Counted from the first letter of the stretch, positions 34,292 through 43,683 are shown. The stretch is 64,000 nt of DNA from an uncultured Lachnospiraceae bacterium (GCA_946631295.1 CAMOZY010000008.1:1-64000), one strand, 5' to 3'. Notes: generated by a model from the sequence alone, not told the origin. Numbers and translations are program-made.

Positions 34292-34831
34292 TTATAGGTG
34301 ATATTTTGAAGCGTACAGAAGAATGCCTACGATGGTCTTCGAATCCTGGATCTTTCCGTCATATATCATCTGTCTTACTTCATCAAGTGTATATGCCTCA
34401 AGATTAATGAATTCATCCTCATCGAGATGCTGGGGATGCCTGTCCTTAAGCCCTCTTGCAAGATACAGACCGATCTTCTCATCACAGAAGGCAACCGTTG
34501 TATAGATGGTTGTAAGGTACTCAATATCCTCGCACACATATCCCGTCTCTTCCGCAAGTTCACGCTGTGCGGCTTTCATCGGATCCTCATCGCGTGTATC
34601 GAGTTTTCCGGCAGGAATCTCAAGAGTATATCTTTCGAGCGGATTTCTGTACTGTCTGACCATCAGAAGCTTTCCGTCCTCACGAACCGCAACGACTGCT
34701 GCCGCCCCGTCATGGTCTATCAGATCCCATTCCACGGTATGTCCGTCCGGCATCTGCATTGTATCCTGGTAGAAGTCGATGACCTTGCCTTTATGTACAA
34801 GCTTTCTGTCTATTCTCTTTATCTCATCCAT
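34292..34831 (-). CDS. NUDIX hydrolase, ADP-ribose pyrophosphatase type
   Basis: The protein has 179 residues. The NUDIX box is complete (GKLDTRDEDPMKAAQRELAEETGY, with the metal-binding REL-EE). The flanking VRQYRNPLERYTLEIPAG and the later FCDEKIGLYLARGL match the NudF/YffH group that hydrolyses ADP-ribose to AMP and ribose 5-phosphate. It probably recycles or detoxifies ADP-ribose. The gene lies directly after the palindromic element at 34859-35087. Confidence 0.92.
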   Translation of the reverse strand: MDEIKRIDRKLVHKGKVIDFYQDTMQMPDGHTVEWDLIDHDGAAAVVAVREDGKLLMVRQYRNPLERYTLEIPAGKLDTRDEDPMKAAQRELAEETGYVCEDIEYLTTIYTTVAFCDEKIGLYLARGLKDRHPQHLDEDEFINLEAYTLDEVRQMIYDGKIQDSKTIVGILLYASKYHL

Positions 34832-34858
34832 AAATAGTTACCTGTAAAAGAAAAAAAC

Positions 34859-35087
34859 GCGGGTGGCACTGACGAAAAAACGTCGACGTCGAAGCGCCTG
34901 CGAGAATGCACAAAAAACTTTGGCTTTTGTAATCGCTCGCAGGAATGCCTGCTTCGCGAACAAAATCTCAAAGTTCGCCTGGCCCGAACGAAGTGAGTGG
35001 CCTGCGGCAAGAGTAGAAGATTTCTGTAATAAGTGCTTCCGCCTGGCGCTGAAGTAAGGAGACTTTTTTCTCAGTGACAGGACCCGC
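34859..35087. repeat. 229-bp foldable intergenic element with terminal inverted repeats
   Basis: The ends pair: GCGGGT (34859-34864) with ACCCGC (35082-35087) and CACTGA (34867-34872) with TCAGTG (35071-35076). Inside are CCTGCGAG / CTCGCAGG (34897-34904 with 34936-34943), GCGAAC / GTTCGC (34956-34961 with 34973-34978) and a GGCC-N14-GGCC arm. On the minus strand the last arm is followed by GT7, so it could end aminotransferase transcription. It is either a MITE/REP-like element or a structured RNA. The 64-residue plus-strand ORF inside it has no ribosome binding site and is not annotated as a gene. Confidence 0.6.
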
Positions 35088-35096
35088 TGTTATGTT

Positions 35097-36389
35097 TTAT
35101 ACGTTAAGCAATTGCTCTACAGCTGCGATTTTGACGCACAGAACGAGCAGATCAGTTGCCTGTGCCATCTCTTCAGGTGAAGGATATGAAGGTGCAATAC
35201 GGATGTTGGAATCCTTGGGATCATTCTTGTAGGGATATGTAGCACCTGCTCCGGTAAGGGTAACTCCCGCTTCCTTGCAAAGTGCAACAACTCTCTTTGC
35301 ACATCCGGGCATAACATCGAGAGAAATGAAATATCCTCCGTTGGGTACGGTCCAGGATGCGATACCTGTTCCACTGAGTTCCTTGTCAAGAACTGCCTCA
35401 CAAGCTTCGAACTTGGGACGAAGAAGTGCGGCATGCTTCATCATATGAGCCTTGATACCGTTTATATCCTTGAAATATCTGACATGGCGGAGCTGATTGA
35501 TCTTGTCATATCCGATGGTCTGGACGGTCATTGACTTTCTCATATCATCAAGATTAGCAACTGAAGAAGCGATCGCAGATATACCTGCTCCCGCAAAAGT
35601 AACCTTGGAGGTTGAGCAGAATTCAAATACCATGTCGGGATTTCCGGCCTTCTCACACTCGGAGATGATATCGGGAATCTTGTCCTGGCGGCTCTCGTCC
35701 TCATAGAGATGGTGAATTGCATATGCATTGTCCCAGAAGATCCTGAAGTCTTTAGCTGCAGGCTTAAGGGAAGCAAATCTCTTAACTGTCTCTTCAGAGT
35801 ATGTAACGCCCTGAGGATTAGAATACTTGGGCACGCACCAGATACCCTTTACAGCCTCGTCCTTTGATACCCACTCTTCAACGATATCCATGTCAGGACC
35901 GTTCGGAGTCATGGGAATAGTGATCATCTCCACACCGAAATGCTGACAGATTGCAAAATGTCTGTCATATCCGGGTGCAGGGCAGAGGAACTTAACCTTA
36001 TCAAGCTTACACCAGGGAGTATTTCCGAGAAGTCCGTGGATGAAAGCTCTTGAGAAGGTATCATACATTATATTAAGTGAAGCATTTCCGCAGACGATAA
36101 CGTTCTCGGGCTTTGTCTCCATGATATCAGCCATGAGCTTCTTAGCCTCGGGAATACCGTCCATAACACCGTAATTTCTGGTGTCCGAATTATCGCTTGC
36201 GATCATATCGCTTTCCGAATTGATCACATTCAGGAAATCCATTCCCATATCAAGCTGTGCGGGTGAGGGCTTTCCTCTTGCCATGTTAAGTGCAAGACCC
36301 TTGCCTTTTGCATCCTGGTACTCCTGATTAAGCTGGGACTGCAGCTCCTTCAGCTCTTCTTTCGACATTTCGGCAAATGCTTTAGACAT
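35097..36389 (-). CDS. PLP-dependent aminotransferase, class Ic aspartate aminotransferase-like
   Basis: The protein has 430 residues. I choose the ATG of MSKAFAEM because GGAGG lies before it; the ORF's earlier ATG lies in that ribosome binding site. It is a fold-type I aminotransferase with the PLP Asn/Asp region WCVPKYSNPQG and WDNAYAIHH, and the Schiff-base Lys in FCSTSKVTFAG. The N-terminal LNMARGKPSPAQLDMGMDFL belongs to the large class I subgroup that includes Corynebacterium type Ic aspartate aminotransferases. Aspartate or alanine transamination is likely but unproven. It is a monocistronic gene. Confidence 0.88.
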   Translation of the reverse strand: MSKAFAEMSKEELKELQSQLNQEYQDAKGKGLALNMARGKPSPAQLDMGMDFLNVINSESDMIASDNSDTRNYGVMDGIPEAKKLMADIMETKPENVIVCGNASLNIMYDTFSRAFIHGLLGNTPWCKLDKVKFLCPAPGYDRHFAICQHFGVEMITIPMTPNGPDMDIVEEWVSKDEAVKGIWCVPKYSNPQGVTYSEETVKRFASLKPAAKDFRIFWDNAYAIHHLYEDESRQDKIPDIISECEKAGNPDMVFEFCSTSKVTFAGAGISAIASSVANLDDMRKSMTVQTIGYDKINQLRHVRYFKDINGIKAHMMKHAALLRPKFEACEAVLDKELSGTGIASWTVPNGGYFISLDVMPGCAKRVVALCKEAGVTLTGAGATYPYKNDPKDSNIRIAPSYPSPEEMAQATDLLVLCVKIAAVEQLLNV

Positions 36390-36461
36390 TATTTCCTCCA
36401 TAAACTAAAAACAAAACAAAATTGGATATTTGCATAATCGTATACAATCCATACCTGTGCT

Positions 36462-36490
36462 ATTCTACACAACGCTTTGTAATTTGTAAA
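36462..36490 (-). promoter_or_regulatory. Sigma-A promoter of the aminotransferase gene
   Basis: On the minus strand TTTACA and TAGAAT are separated by 17 bp, about 70 bp before the chosen ATG. Confidence 0.7.
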
Positions 36491-36516
36491 GTGATTAAAA
36501 AAGGAAAACGTTTGAC

Positions 36517-36551
36517 ATAAAAAAGACAGCCACATCTTGTAGCTGTCTTTT
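36517..36551 (-). terminator. Terminator of the RNase Y gene
   Basis: A 9-bp stem AAAGACAGC / GCTGTCTTT with an 11-base loop is followed on the minus strand by a T6 tract. Confidence 0.85.
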
Positions 36552-36586
36552 CCATTTGTTCAGTTGTAATGCCAGAAACCGGCGGG

Positions 36587-38140
36587 TTATTTCGCGTAAT
36601 CCACAACCCTCTTCTCGCGGATGATATTGACCTTGATCTGTCCGGGATATTTCATCTCGTCCTCAATCTGCTTGGATATATCTCTTGCGAGTATCACCAT
36701 GTCCGCATCCGAAATCTGATCGGGTACGACCATGACTCTGACTTCCCTTCCTGCCTGAACAGCAAAAGATTTTTCAACACCCTTATAACTATTGGAGATT
36801 TCTTCAAGCTGCTTTAAGCGGTTCGTGTAAATATCCAGTGACTCTCTTCTTGCACCGGGACGTGCTGCAGAAATTGCATCTGCTGCCTGAACGATACAAG
36901 CAATGAGGGTCTGAGGCTCTACATCGCCATGGTGAGCTTCAACCGCATTGATGACGGTGGGGCTTTCCTTGTACTTACGGCACAGATCTGTACCAAGCTG
37001 TACATGGGAGCCTTCGATCTCGTGATCTACTGCCTTACCGATATCATGCAATAATCCTGCACGCTTTGCTGTCTTGACATCAAGACCGAGTTCAGCGGCC
37101 ATGAGTCCGGAAAGCTGAGCAACTTCGATGGAATGCTTGAGGACGTTCTGACCGTAGCTTGTACGATATCTCATACGTCCGAGAAGCTTGACCAGCTCGG
37201 AGTGAAGTCCGTGTACACCGACTTCAAGTACGGCAGCTTCGCCTTCTTCCTTAATAGTCTGGTCAACTTCCTTGCGGGCCTTCTGTATCATCTCCTCGAT
37301 CTTCGCGGGATGGATACGTCCGTCCACAATAAGTTTCTCAAGTGCGATCCTGGCAACTTCTCTTCTTACAGGATCAAATGCAGAAAGAACAACCGCATCG
37401 GGAGTGTCGTCCACGATAAGTTCGACACCTGTCATAGTCTCGAGGGTTCTGATATTTCTTCCCTCTCGTCCGATGATCCTTCCCTTCATGTCTTCACTGG
37501 GAAGCTGTACTACGGAAATAGTACTTTCAGCGACGTGATCTGCTGCACATCTCTGGATAGCCGTGACGACGATCTCCCTCGCCTTCTTGTCGGCTTCTTC
37601 CCTTGCCCTGTTCTCAGATTCCTTGATCATCAGGGCTTCTTCATGTTTCAGGTCTTCTTCAACAATACTTAATAAGTGTTCTTTTGCTTGTTCAGAGGTT
37701 AATCCGGAAATCCTTTCCAGTTCCTGCAGTCTCTCTTCATTGAGTTTGGAAATCTGAGCCTCTTTAGCCTTCAGATTTTCCTCCCTTGCCGAAATCGACT
37801 GTTCACGTCTCTCGATATTGTCGAGTTTCTTATCGACTGACTCTTCCTTCTGCTGAATTCTGCGTTCGGACTTGGTCACCTCGGCTCTGCGTTCCTTGAC
37901 TTCACGGTCAACATCGTTCTTGACGCGCAGTGCGTCTTCCTGAGCCTTGATGGATGCCTCACGCTTCTCTGATTCAGCCTTCTTAAGAGCTTCGTCGATG
38001 ATCTCTCGTGCTCTCTTCTCTGCATTTCCTATAACACCGTCAGCCTGGTTCTTCATCTTGGAAGAAGTAAGAGCTGCGGTAGCAAGTACCGAAATGATCA
38101 CAGTAGCAACGAGGATCCCGATCCATACACCAGTAGGCAT
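36587..38140 (-). CDS. rny: Ribonuclease Y
   Basis: The protein has 517 residues from the MPTGVWIG start; the ORF's 13 extra residues include the AGGAGG ribosome binding site read as codons. One N-terminal membrane helix (about 5-28) is followed by a long charged coiled coil (about 35-200), a KH domain ([15 protein letters not shown]) and an HD domain ([12 protein letters not shown]). It is a membrane-anchored endoribonuclease that starts mRNA decay in Firmicutes. Length and layout are normal. It has its own perfect promoter and terminator. Confidence 0.97.
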   Translation of the reverse strand: MPTGVWIGILVATVIISVLATAALTSSKMKNQADGVIGNAEKRAREIIDEALKKAESEKREASIKAQEDALRVKNDVDREVKERRAEVTKSERRIQQKEESVDKKLDNIERREQSISAREENLKAKEAQISKLNEERLQELERISGLTSEQAKEHLLSIVEEDLKHEEALMIKESENRAREEADKKAREIVVTAIQRCAADHVAESTISVVQLPSEDMKGRIIGREGRNIRTLETMTGVELIVDDTPDAVVLSAFDPVRREVARIALEKLIVDGRIHPAKIEEMIQKARKEVDQTIKEEGEAAVLEVGVHGLHSELVKLLGRMRYRTSYGQNVLKHSIEVAQLSGLMAAELGLDVKTAKRAGLLHDIGKAVDHEIEGSHVQLGTDLCRKYKESPTVINAVEAHHGDVEPQTLIACIVQAADAISAARPGARRESLDIYTNRLKQLEEISNSYKGVEKSFAVQAGREVRVMVVPDQISDADMVILARDISKQIEDEMKYPGQIKVNIIREKRVVDYAK

Positions 38141-38186
38141 GATACAGGAGCACCTCCTTATTAAATTGTCATAGTACAACAGATTT

Positions 38187-38215
38187 ATATTAGATTTTTA
38201 CGACAATTATGTCAA
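38187..38215 (-). promoter_or_regulatory. Sigma-A promoter of rny
   Basis: On the minus strand TTGACA and TAATAT are separated by 17 bp. The -35 lies 4-9 bp upstream of the last base of the glycosyltransferase stop region, so the intergenic space is used fully. Confidence 0.8.
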
Positions 38216-38218
38216 GAA

Positions 38219-39250
38219 TTAATTATGTAAAGCTCCCCTCAGATCCCTGTATGTCCACAAAAGACCATATTCAATAAAAAATAGAAGGGAATTACGCATA
38301 AGAATGTCGACATACTTCTTCTGTTCCCCGTCCATGAAGCGTCCGTAGTTCGGATTGCTCCTGAAATCAGGGAACTCCTCAAGCATGCGCTTTTTGATAT
38401 GACGAATGACCGAATACCTCTTCCCATGTTTCATCCTCATATAGGAAAAAACGGTATTCGTCAGGTAGATATTGGTAAAATAGCTCTCTATCTCACTGTG
38501 ATATTTTTCAAGGAAACCGCGCTTCTTAAGTTCAGAGATCATAATCTCCGCGCTCGTCATCCTGTCCTTACATCTTGAAGGGGTTATCGTATGGACCGTT
38601 GAGCTGTCATGCTGGTAATAGTAATAAAGCGGCTCATCCACATATTCAAAACGCTGATAATACATGGCCCAGATTGGTCCTGCCGCATTATCCTCGTAAA
38701 AGATCCCTTCCGGAAAAGAAAGATCATTGTCCCTTATCAGTGACGTCTTGTAGATCTTAGTGACCATGCTGGACATATTGTTCAGGAAATCCCGGCGTCT
38801 TTCATCGGTAAACTCTCCGGTTCCCTGTTTATATCCGCACCTTACAATCTCACCCTGCTCGAAAGTATGGCTCCCCACCATCTGATAGCAGCATCCGACG
38901 ACATCCGCACCGGTTTCCTCAGCTCTTTTAAACAGCTTCTCATAATACTGAGGAGAAACCCAGTCGTCCGAGTCGATAAAACTTATCCATTCACCGGAAG
39001 CCGCCCTTATACCGGCATTCCTTGCACCGCCTTGATGCATATTTTGATCAAGAGCTATGACCTTGATAAGTGAAGGATATTTATCCTCATATTTACGAAG
39101 AACCAAAAGAGAATCATCCGTTGACACATCGTCAACTGCAATGATCTCATACTCTTCACGGATGCTCTGGTTTATCAGAGAGTCCAGACAGAAATTCAGT
39201 TTTCCGTCAGACGCCATATTATAGACAGGAACTATGATGCTAAGCTTCAT
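38219..39250 (-). CDS. Glycosyltransferase family 2 (GT-A fold)
   Basis: The protein has 343 residues from MKLSIIVPVYN, which has AGAGGA upstream. The GT-A nucleotide-sugar motifs are intact: SIIVPVYN, AVDDVSTDDSL, GGARNAGI and the DXD-type SFIDSDDW. The C-terminal third is helical and ends in a hydrophobic stretch. Such enzymes add one sugar to a surface glycan; donor and acceptor cannot be told. It lies divergent from a GT52-like gene and near an amidotransferase for acetamidino sugars, so the three may serve one glycan. Confidence 0.92.
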   Translation of the reverse strand: MKLSIIVPVYNMASDGKLNFCLDSLINQSIREEYEIIAVDDVSTDDSLLVLRKYEDKYPSLIKVIALDQNMHQGGARNAGIRAASGEWISFIDSDDWVSPQYYEKLFKRAEETGADVVGCCYQMVGSHTFEQGEIVRCGYKQGTGEFTDERRRDFLNNMSSMVTKIYKTSLIRDNDLSFPEGIFYEDNAAGPIWAMYYQRFEYVDEPLYYYYQHDSSTVHTITPSRCKDRMTSAEIMISELKKRGFLEKYHSEIESYFTNIYLTNTVFSYMRMKHGKRYSVIRHIKKRMLEEFPDFRSNPNYGRFMDGEQKKYVDILMRNSLLFFIEYGLLWTYRDLRGALHN

Positions 39251-39282
39251 AAACAGCAGATCCTCTTTCTTTATCAAAGTAA

Positions 39283-39311
39283 AATATACACCAGATGTTT
39301 TTTTCTAACAA
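39283..39311 (-). promoter_or_regulatory. Promoter of the GT2 gene
   Basis: On the minus strand TTGTTA and TATATT are separated by 17 bp. Confidence 0.6.
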
Positions 39312-39375
39312 CCATATCGATCATGCGCAATCTGTGATAAAGTAACAGAGGCGGCAATAAACCATATTTTAAGAT

Positions 39376-40470
39376 ATGATCTCAATGAATAATAACAAGA
39401 GAAAATCCAGGATATACATATGCCACACATTTTATCACGTATATGTTTCCTGTCTTAAGGAATTTAATCTTCCCTCTTCCGAGCGCGGCAAGGCTGATAT
39501 AATGCTCAGTCTGATGTCCAACGATTTCGGAAACCTCTCGGAAAAGCTTCGCGACACAGGCCTGTTTGATGAAGTATTCATCTACGATGAAAAAAGAGAG
39601 GATCACTTCCCTGAGCTTGCAAAGTGGAAGAAGGACAGGGGAAACATCGTATTCAATATGTTTTCCAGAATAGTATTTACCAAGAAGTTTGGTAAGCTTC
39701 AGGCGCAGTTTATCCCCACCGATCTTCATGAATATAAGGACATATACGTATACTGTGATGCCGATCCTATAGGCTATTATCTCAGTACACACAGGATAAG
39801 ATACCATGCCGTGGAGGACGGTCTCGATACACTGGCTGACCTTGTTGAAGCAGTTTATGATAACCGCGGTGCTTTTCCTCTGAAGAAATTCATGAGTGAC
39901 AAGCTGAATCTTATATTCATCCGAGACGGATACAACAAGTACTGCATGGATATGGAAGTCAACTGTATTTCCAAGATTCGCTTTCCAAACAAAAAGTACA
40001 TTGAAGTATCACGTGCGGAGCTTGCTTCAAAACTTACCGACTCCGATAAGGATATACTGCTCAGACTCTTCATAAGAGACTATGATTCCCTCAGGGAAAA
40101 GATCGATAAGCTCGATCCGTCGGCACGTAACATCCTGATCCTCACAGAACCATTATGTGAGCTTGATGTAAGGAAGAAGCTTTTCGGGGATCTTATCGAG
40201 GAATATTCAAAGGAAGGTGATGTATATCTCAAGCCGCATCCAAGAGATATACTTGACTATAACAGGGAATTCCCCGATGTAAAAAGCTTCGATGGCAAGA
40301 TGCCTATGGAGGTTTTCAATTTTCTTCCTAACTTCAGGTTCTCCAAGGTAGTTTCCATATATACACATGTCTCCGACATAAAATTTGCTGATGAAGCAGT
40401 CCTGCTCGGACATGATTTCATGGATAAATACGAAGCACCGGAGATACACCGCAAGGATGAAGTGATATAA
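39376..40470 (+). CDS. GT52/polysialyltransferase-like glycosyltransferase
   Basis: The protein has 364 residues and no signal peptide. The start RIYICHTFYHVYVSCL, the segment YVYCDADPIGYYLS and the late YLKPHPRDILDYN followed by FRFSKVVSIYTHVSDI resemble GT52 and bacterial sialyl/polysialyltransferases, where the KPHP motif binds the CMP-sugar. It may transfer a nonulosonic acid to a cell-surface glycan (inference). The gene stands alone on the plus strand. The start is unclear: ATG at 39376 or 39385, both without a good ribosome binding site. Confidence 0.65.
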   Translation: MISMNNNKRKSRIYICHTFYHVYVSCLKEFNLPSSERGKADIMLSLMSNDFGNLSEKLRDTGLFDEVFIYDEKREDHFPELAKWKKDRGNIVFNMFSRIVFTKKFGKLQAQFIPTDLHEYKDIYVYCDADPIGYYLSTHRIRYHAVEDGLDTLADLVEAVYDNRGAFPLKKFMSDKLNLIFIRDGYNKYCMDMEVNCISKIRFPNKKYIEVSRAELASKLTDSDKDILLRLFIRDYDSLREKIDKLDPSARNILILTEPLCELDVRKKLFGDLIEEYSKEGDVYLKPHPRDILDYNREFPDVKSFDGKMPMEVFNFLPNFRFSKVVSIYTHVSDIKFADEAVLLGHDFMDKYEAPEIHRKDEVI

Positions 40471-40500
40471 GAAATGGCGCTGCTCACGCAGCGCCATTTC
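40471..40500. terminator. Bidirectional terminator between two convergent glycan genes
   Basis: A 12-bp perfect stem GAAATGGCGCTG / CAGCGCCATTTC with a 6-base loop directly follows the GT52-like stop codon. The T tracts are short. Confidence 0.75.
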
Positions 40501-40513
40501 ACTACACAAATTC

Positions 40514-41650
40514 TCAGCTTTCGAAATCAGTTCCGGGTGTGAACCTAGGAACCCACTTACCCTTTTCATCCTTCTCGAACAGGTCTCTGTTGACGTATCT
40601 GTCAACAACTTCCCAGAACTCTTCTCTCGTGATGTCTATATACTTACAGAAATCATCAATGTATCTGTCTCCGCATTTTCCGTCATACTGCTGAAGAAGC
40701 CAGATGCCGTCCTCACGGTCGATACGTCCCTCACGGATATCATAGCAGACTTCATCGGTCGCAAATCCGAAACCGAACTTAAGATACTTGATCATCTGAT
40801 TGGGAATCTGAAAATCGGAATCCAGTGCGGAATATCTTCTGAATCTTCCGATCTCTTCAAGAGGCTCACTTCTTCCGGTAAGTCCTCTTGCAATGGCAAA
40901 ATCGGCATTATATACCTGAGACCATCTCTTTGTATAATACTGAAGCCATATTGCACGGATATCCTTGTTTTCGAACTCCTTTGCATCAGGGAACTGATAC
41001 ATGAAAAGATCTGCTTCGGTAACTCCGTTTCCTACCCATTCTGAAGCCTTGCATCCGTTAAGGGTATCAAGCTTCGTAACATTGAATGCATTTCCGTCAG
41101 CGCTCTGTCCGGTCTTGGATACTCCGAGTGTAAGTGCTGCATTCTCTCCCTGAATGATGAGGGGAATGTCAAAATTCAGTGCGATCCTGAATGCGGAAAC
41201 CCAGAGAGGATACTCTGAAGGTTTAACAATGTTGCCGTACTCAAGGAAGGATCTTCTGGTAAGTTCCTTCATCACGACGGGATTAGGACGCATCTTGATA
41301 CAGTCAAATCCCTTGTTAATAAGATTCTCGATATTCTTCTTGCCGACCTCGGTGATACCATCGGGTTCACTGTTAACAAGAAGAACTCTGAGTCCGAGCT
41401 TTTCCTTTGCATATAATGCCTGGAAAGTGGAATCCTTGCCGCCGCTTACTCCTATAACACAGTCATAGGTCTTATGCTTTGACTTAGCCCATTCAGCTAT
41501 GTCACGGAGCTCTTTTTCCCTGGCATCCCAGTCAACTCCTTTTTGCTTTTCCTCTTCCCAGAGGCAGGCACCGCACACGCAGTCCTCTGAAAAATAAACG
41601 CCGGGTCTTGTATCCGGCTGAAGGCATCTCTTACAATATCTCATTTTCAT
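40514..41650 (-). CDS. N-acetyl sugar amidotransferase (PseA/WbpG/LegG-like)
   Basis: The protein has 378 residues. An N-terminal Cys cluster (CKRCLQPDTRPGVYF, CVCGAC) precedes a PP-loop ATP pyrophosphatase domain (VIGVSGGKDSTFQALYAK, about 75). Later IIQGENAALTLGVSK is typical of the amidotransferases that convert an N-acetyl to an acetamidino group on pseudaminic acid, legionaminic acid or mannosaminuronic acid. It normally works with an imidazole-glycerol-type glutaminase pair, which is not in the window. GGGAGG precedes the ATG. Confidence 0.9.
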   Translation of the reverse strand: MKMRYCKRCLQPDTRPGVYFSEDCVCGACLWEEEKQKGVDWDAREKELRDIAEWAKSKHKTYDCVIGVSGGKDSTFQALYAKEKLGLRVLLVNSEPDGITEVGKKNIENLINKGFDCIKMRPNPVVMKELTRRSFLEYGNIVKPSEYPLWVSAFRIALNFDIPLIIQGENAALTLGVSKTGQSADGNAFNVTKLDTLNGCKASEWVGNGVTEADLFMYQFPDAKEFENKDIRAIWLQYYTKRWSQVYNADFAIARGLTGRSEPLEEIGRFRRYSALDSDFQIPNQMIKYLKFGFGFATDEVCYDIREGRIDREDGIWLLQQYDGKCGDRYIDDFCKYIDITREEFWEVVDRYVNRDLFEKDEKGKWVPRFTPGTDFES

Positions 41651-41685
41651 GGCAATGTCCCTCCCGACAGGTAATGATTATATAT

Positions 41686-41719
41686 CAAAAAGGACTTATG
41701 CGCTATAGGCATAAGTCCC
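41686..41719 (-). terminator. Terminator downstream of recX
   Basis: A 10-bp perfect stem GGACTTATGC / GCATAAGTCC with a 7-base loop is followed on the minus strand by T5. Confidence 0.88.
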
Positions 41720-41749
41720 TGTTTATCATGTATTATATTCACTGCTGCA

Positions 41750-41872
41750 GATCATCCGTGCATCAGCTGTCGAATATATCTGTCAACCGTAATCATCAGA
41801 TGAACCGATCATCCGTGCATCAGCTTTCAAATGTATCTGTCAACTGTAATCATCAGATGAACCGATCATCCG
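41750..41872 (-). repeat. 57-bp tandem duplication of the recX 3' end
   Basis: Two copies (41750-41806 and 41807-41863) differ at four positions; a third partial copy starts at 41864 in the coding region. Each copy encodes GSSDDY-S/G and a TGA stop in frame. The unit is exactly 19 codons. The outer copy lies after the real stop. Confidence 0.9.
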
Positions 41873-42472
41873 CATCGTGCGAAAAACATCTTCGGAAGAA
41901 AAGCCCCGTCTGATGACAAACGCAGCTATTTTATTCTTAGTCGCAGGATCCATATCGGAAGTAAAATGCTTCTTCTCAAGGAGTCTTCTTATTGCCTCGC
42001 TGCTGTCTTCGATAAGTCCGAGTTCTTCTGTCTCACTCCATGCCTTCTCGAAATCAGCATCTCCAACACCCTTTTGCATAAGTTCCATTCTGATCCTGTT
42101 CTTACCGCGTCCCTGGGATGAATGATACCTTATGTAATCGGATGCATATCTGACATCATCAATATATCCGTACGACTTAACATACTCTATAGCCTTGTCC
42201 ACTATCTCTTCGGGATAACCGCCTTCAGAAAGCTTCCTGATAAGTTCACCCTCGGCAAATGTCTTCTTCTGGAGAAGATTCATTGCCCTTTTTATACATC
42301 TGGAGGGAAGGATCTGAGTCATTATCATCTGAAGTGACTCATCGGAGAGATCTCTCCCCTCCTGAGTATCAAATTTGGATAGTTCCGACGAATAGAGCGG
42401 AAAGCTCAGTCCGGATTCAAGCTTTACTATACTTCTGGATCTGCCGCATTTTGTTATATGCGTAACTATCAT
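41840..42472 (-). CDS. recX: Regulatory protein RecX
   Basis: The protein has 210 residues of tandem three-helix repeats, e.g. LLQKKTFAEGELIRKLSEGGYPEEIVDKAIEYVKSYGYIDD (about 65-105) and YHSSQGRGKNRIRMELMQKG. RecX caps RecA filaments and limits recombination. It lies 18 bp after recA and is probably on the same LexA-controlled transcript. The ribosome binding site is weak, which fits a low level relative to RecA. Its last codons are part of a 57-bp tandem duplication. Confidence 0.94.
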   Translation of the reverse strand: MIVTHITKCGRSRSIVKLESGLSFPLYSSELSKFDTQEGRDLSDESLQMIMTQILPSRCIKRAMNLLQKKTFAEGELIRKLSEGGYPEEIVDKAIEYVKSYGYIDDVRYASDYIRYHSSQGRGKNRIRMELMQKGVGDADFEKAWSETEELGLIEDSSEAIRRLLEKKHFTSDMDPATKNKIAAFVIRRGFSSEDVFRTMRMIGSSDDYS

Positions 42473-42490
42473 GACAGTCTGTACCGGGCG

Positions 42491-43573
42491 TCAGGCCTTG
42501 GCTGCTTTGTCAGATTTTGCCTTGGGGCTGTCTGCAGCCTTAGCATCATCGGAAGGTTCAAGTCCGTAATGCTCTCTTACAGCCTTATCAACCTCTGCAA
42601 GGATCTCGGGATTCTCCTCAAGGTACTGCTTTGCATTCTCTCTGCCCTGTCCGATCTTCTCACCCTTATAGGCAAACCATGCACCGGATTTAACGATGAT
42701 ATCCGCAGCGGTGGCAACATCAAGAATGTCACCGACCATAGAGATACCCTTTCCGAACATGATATCGAACTCTGCCTCTTTGAAGGGAGGAGCCACCTTA
42801 TTCTTAACAACCTTGACTCTGGTCCTGTTACCGATGACCTCGCCGCCCTGCTTGATGGATTCGATACGGCGTACATCAAGTCTGACAGACGAATAGAACT
42901 TAAGTGCACGTCCGCCGGTAGTGGTCTCGGGATTTCCGAACATGACACCGAGCTTCTCACGGAGCTGGTTGATGAAGATGACCACACAGTTGGACTTACT
43001 GATCACTGCAGTGAGCTTACGGAGCGCCTGGCTCATGAGTCTTGCCTGAAGACCCATATGCGCATCTCCCATGTCGCCTTCAATCTCAGCCTTGGGAACA
43101 AGAGCGGCTACCGAGTCAACAACAACGATATCGATTGCACCGGAGCGGACCATTGTCTCGGCAATCTCGAGAGCCTGTTCACCGCTGTCGGGCTGCGAAA
43201 TGTAAAGATTGTCTATATCAACGCCAATGTTCTTCGCATATACGGGATCCAGTGCATGCTCTGCATCGATGAAGCCTGCGATACCGCCGCGCTTCTGAAC
43301 CTCTGCTATCATATGAAGGGTAACGGTTGTCTTACCGCTGGATTCAGGTCCGTAAATCTCGATGATCCTTCCCTTGGGAATACCACCCTGTCCGAGCGCG
43401 AGGTCAAGGCTGATGGAACCCGTAGGGATCGTCTCAACCTTCATCTGAGCACCGGGCTCACCCAGTCTCATGACGGCACCCTTTCCGTACTGTTTCTCAA
43501 TCTGTCCGAGTGCTGCCTCAAGGGCCTTTTTCTTTTCAGCGTTTACATTAGCATTTTCCATTGTATTACCCAT
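42491..43573 (-). CDS. recA: Recombinase RecA
   Basis: The protein has 360 residues from the ATG at [10 protein letters not shown], which follows GGAAAGGAAA; the ORF's GTG start five codons earlier lies in the ribosome binding site. Walker [10 protein letters not shown] (about 73), the L1/L2 loops and the motifs [27 protein letters not shown] and [15 protein letters not shown] are complete. It drives homologous recombination and SOS induction. The short Ala/Lys/Asp-rich tail is typical. The promoter carries two LexA boxes. Confidence 0.98.
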   Translation of the reverse strand: MGNTMENANVNAEKKKALEAALGQIEKQYGKGAVMRLGEPGAQMKVETIPTGSISLDLALGQGGIPKGRIIEIYGPESSGKTTVTLHMIAEVQKRGGIAGFIDAEHALDPVYAKNIGVDIDNLYISQPDSGEQALEIAETMVRSGAIDIVVVDSVAALVPKAEIEGDMGDAHMGLQARLMSQALRKLTAVISKSNCVVIFINQLREKLGVMFGNPETTTGGRALKFYSSVRLDVRRIESIKQGGEVIGNRTRVKVVKNKVAPPFKEAEFDIMFGKGISMVGDILDVATAADIIVKSGAWFAYKGEKIGQGRENAKQYLEENPEILAEVDKAVREHYGLEPSDDAKAADSPKAKSDKAAKA

Positions 43574-43634
43574 TGATTTCCTTTCCACGTTTTGAAACGT
43601 ATACGCACAGCCTCTGTAAAAAACAGGGCAATGC

Positions 43635-43683
43635 AGGAACGAATGTTCGTATTAGATAATAGAACATCTGTTCACTCTTGTCA
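43635..43683 (-). promoter_or_regulatory. recA promoter with two LexA (SOS) boxes
   Basis: On the minus strand a perfect TTGACA (43678-43683) and TATTAT (43655-43660) are separated by 17 bp. One GAAC-ATCT-GTTC box (43661-43672) fills the spacer; a second GAAC-GAAT-GTTC box (43636-43647) covers the transcription start. Centres are 25 bp apart. Both match the Firmicute LexA (Cheo-type) consensus. Confidence 0.93.

Noticed and set aside
34859-34876. GGGTGGCACTG resembles the T-box antiterminator motif
   Set aside because: The T-box continues ACCGCGG and needs a downstream gene on the same strand; here the bases differ and no plus-strand gene follows.
34863-35057. 64-residue plus-strand ORF (MALTKKRRRR...)
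   Set aside because: No ribosome binding site, lies wholly inside the palindromic element, and its codons are set by the inverted repeats.
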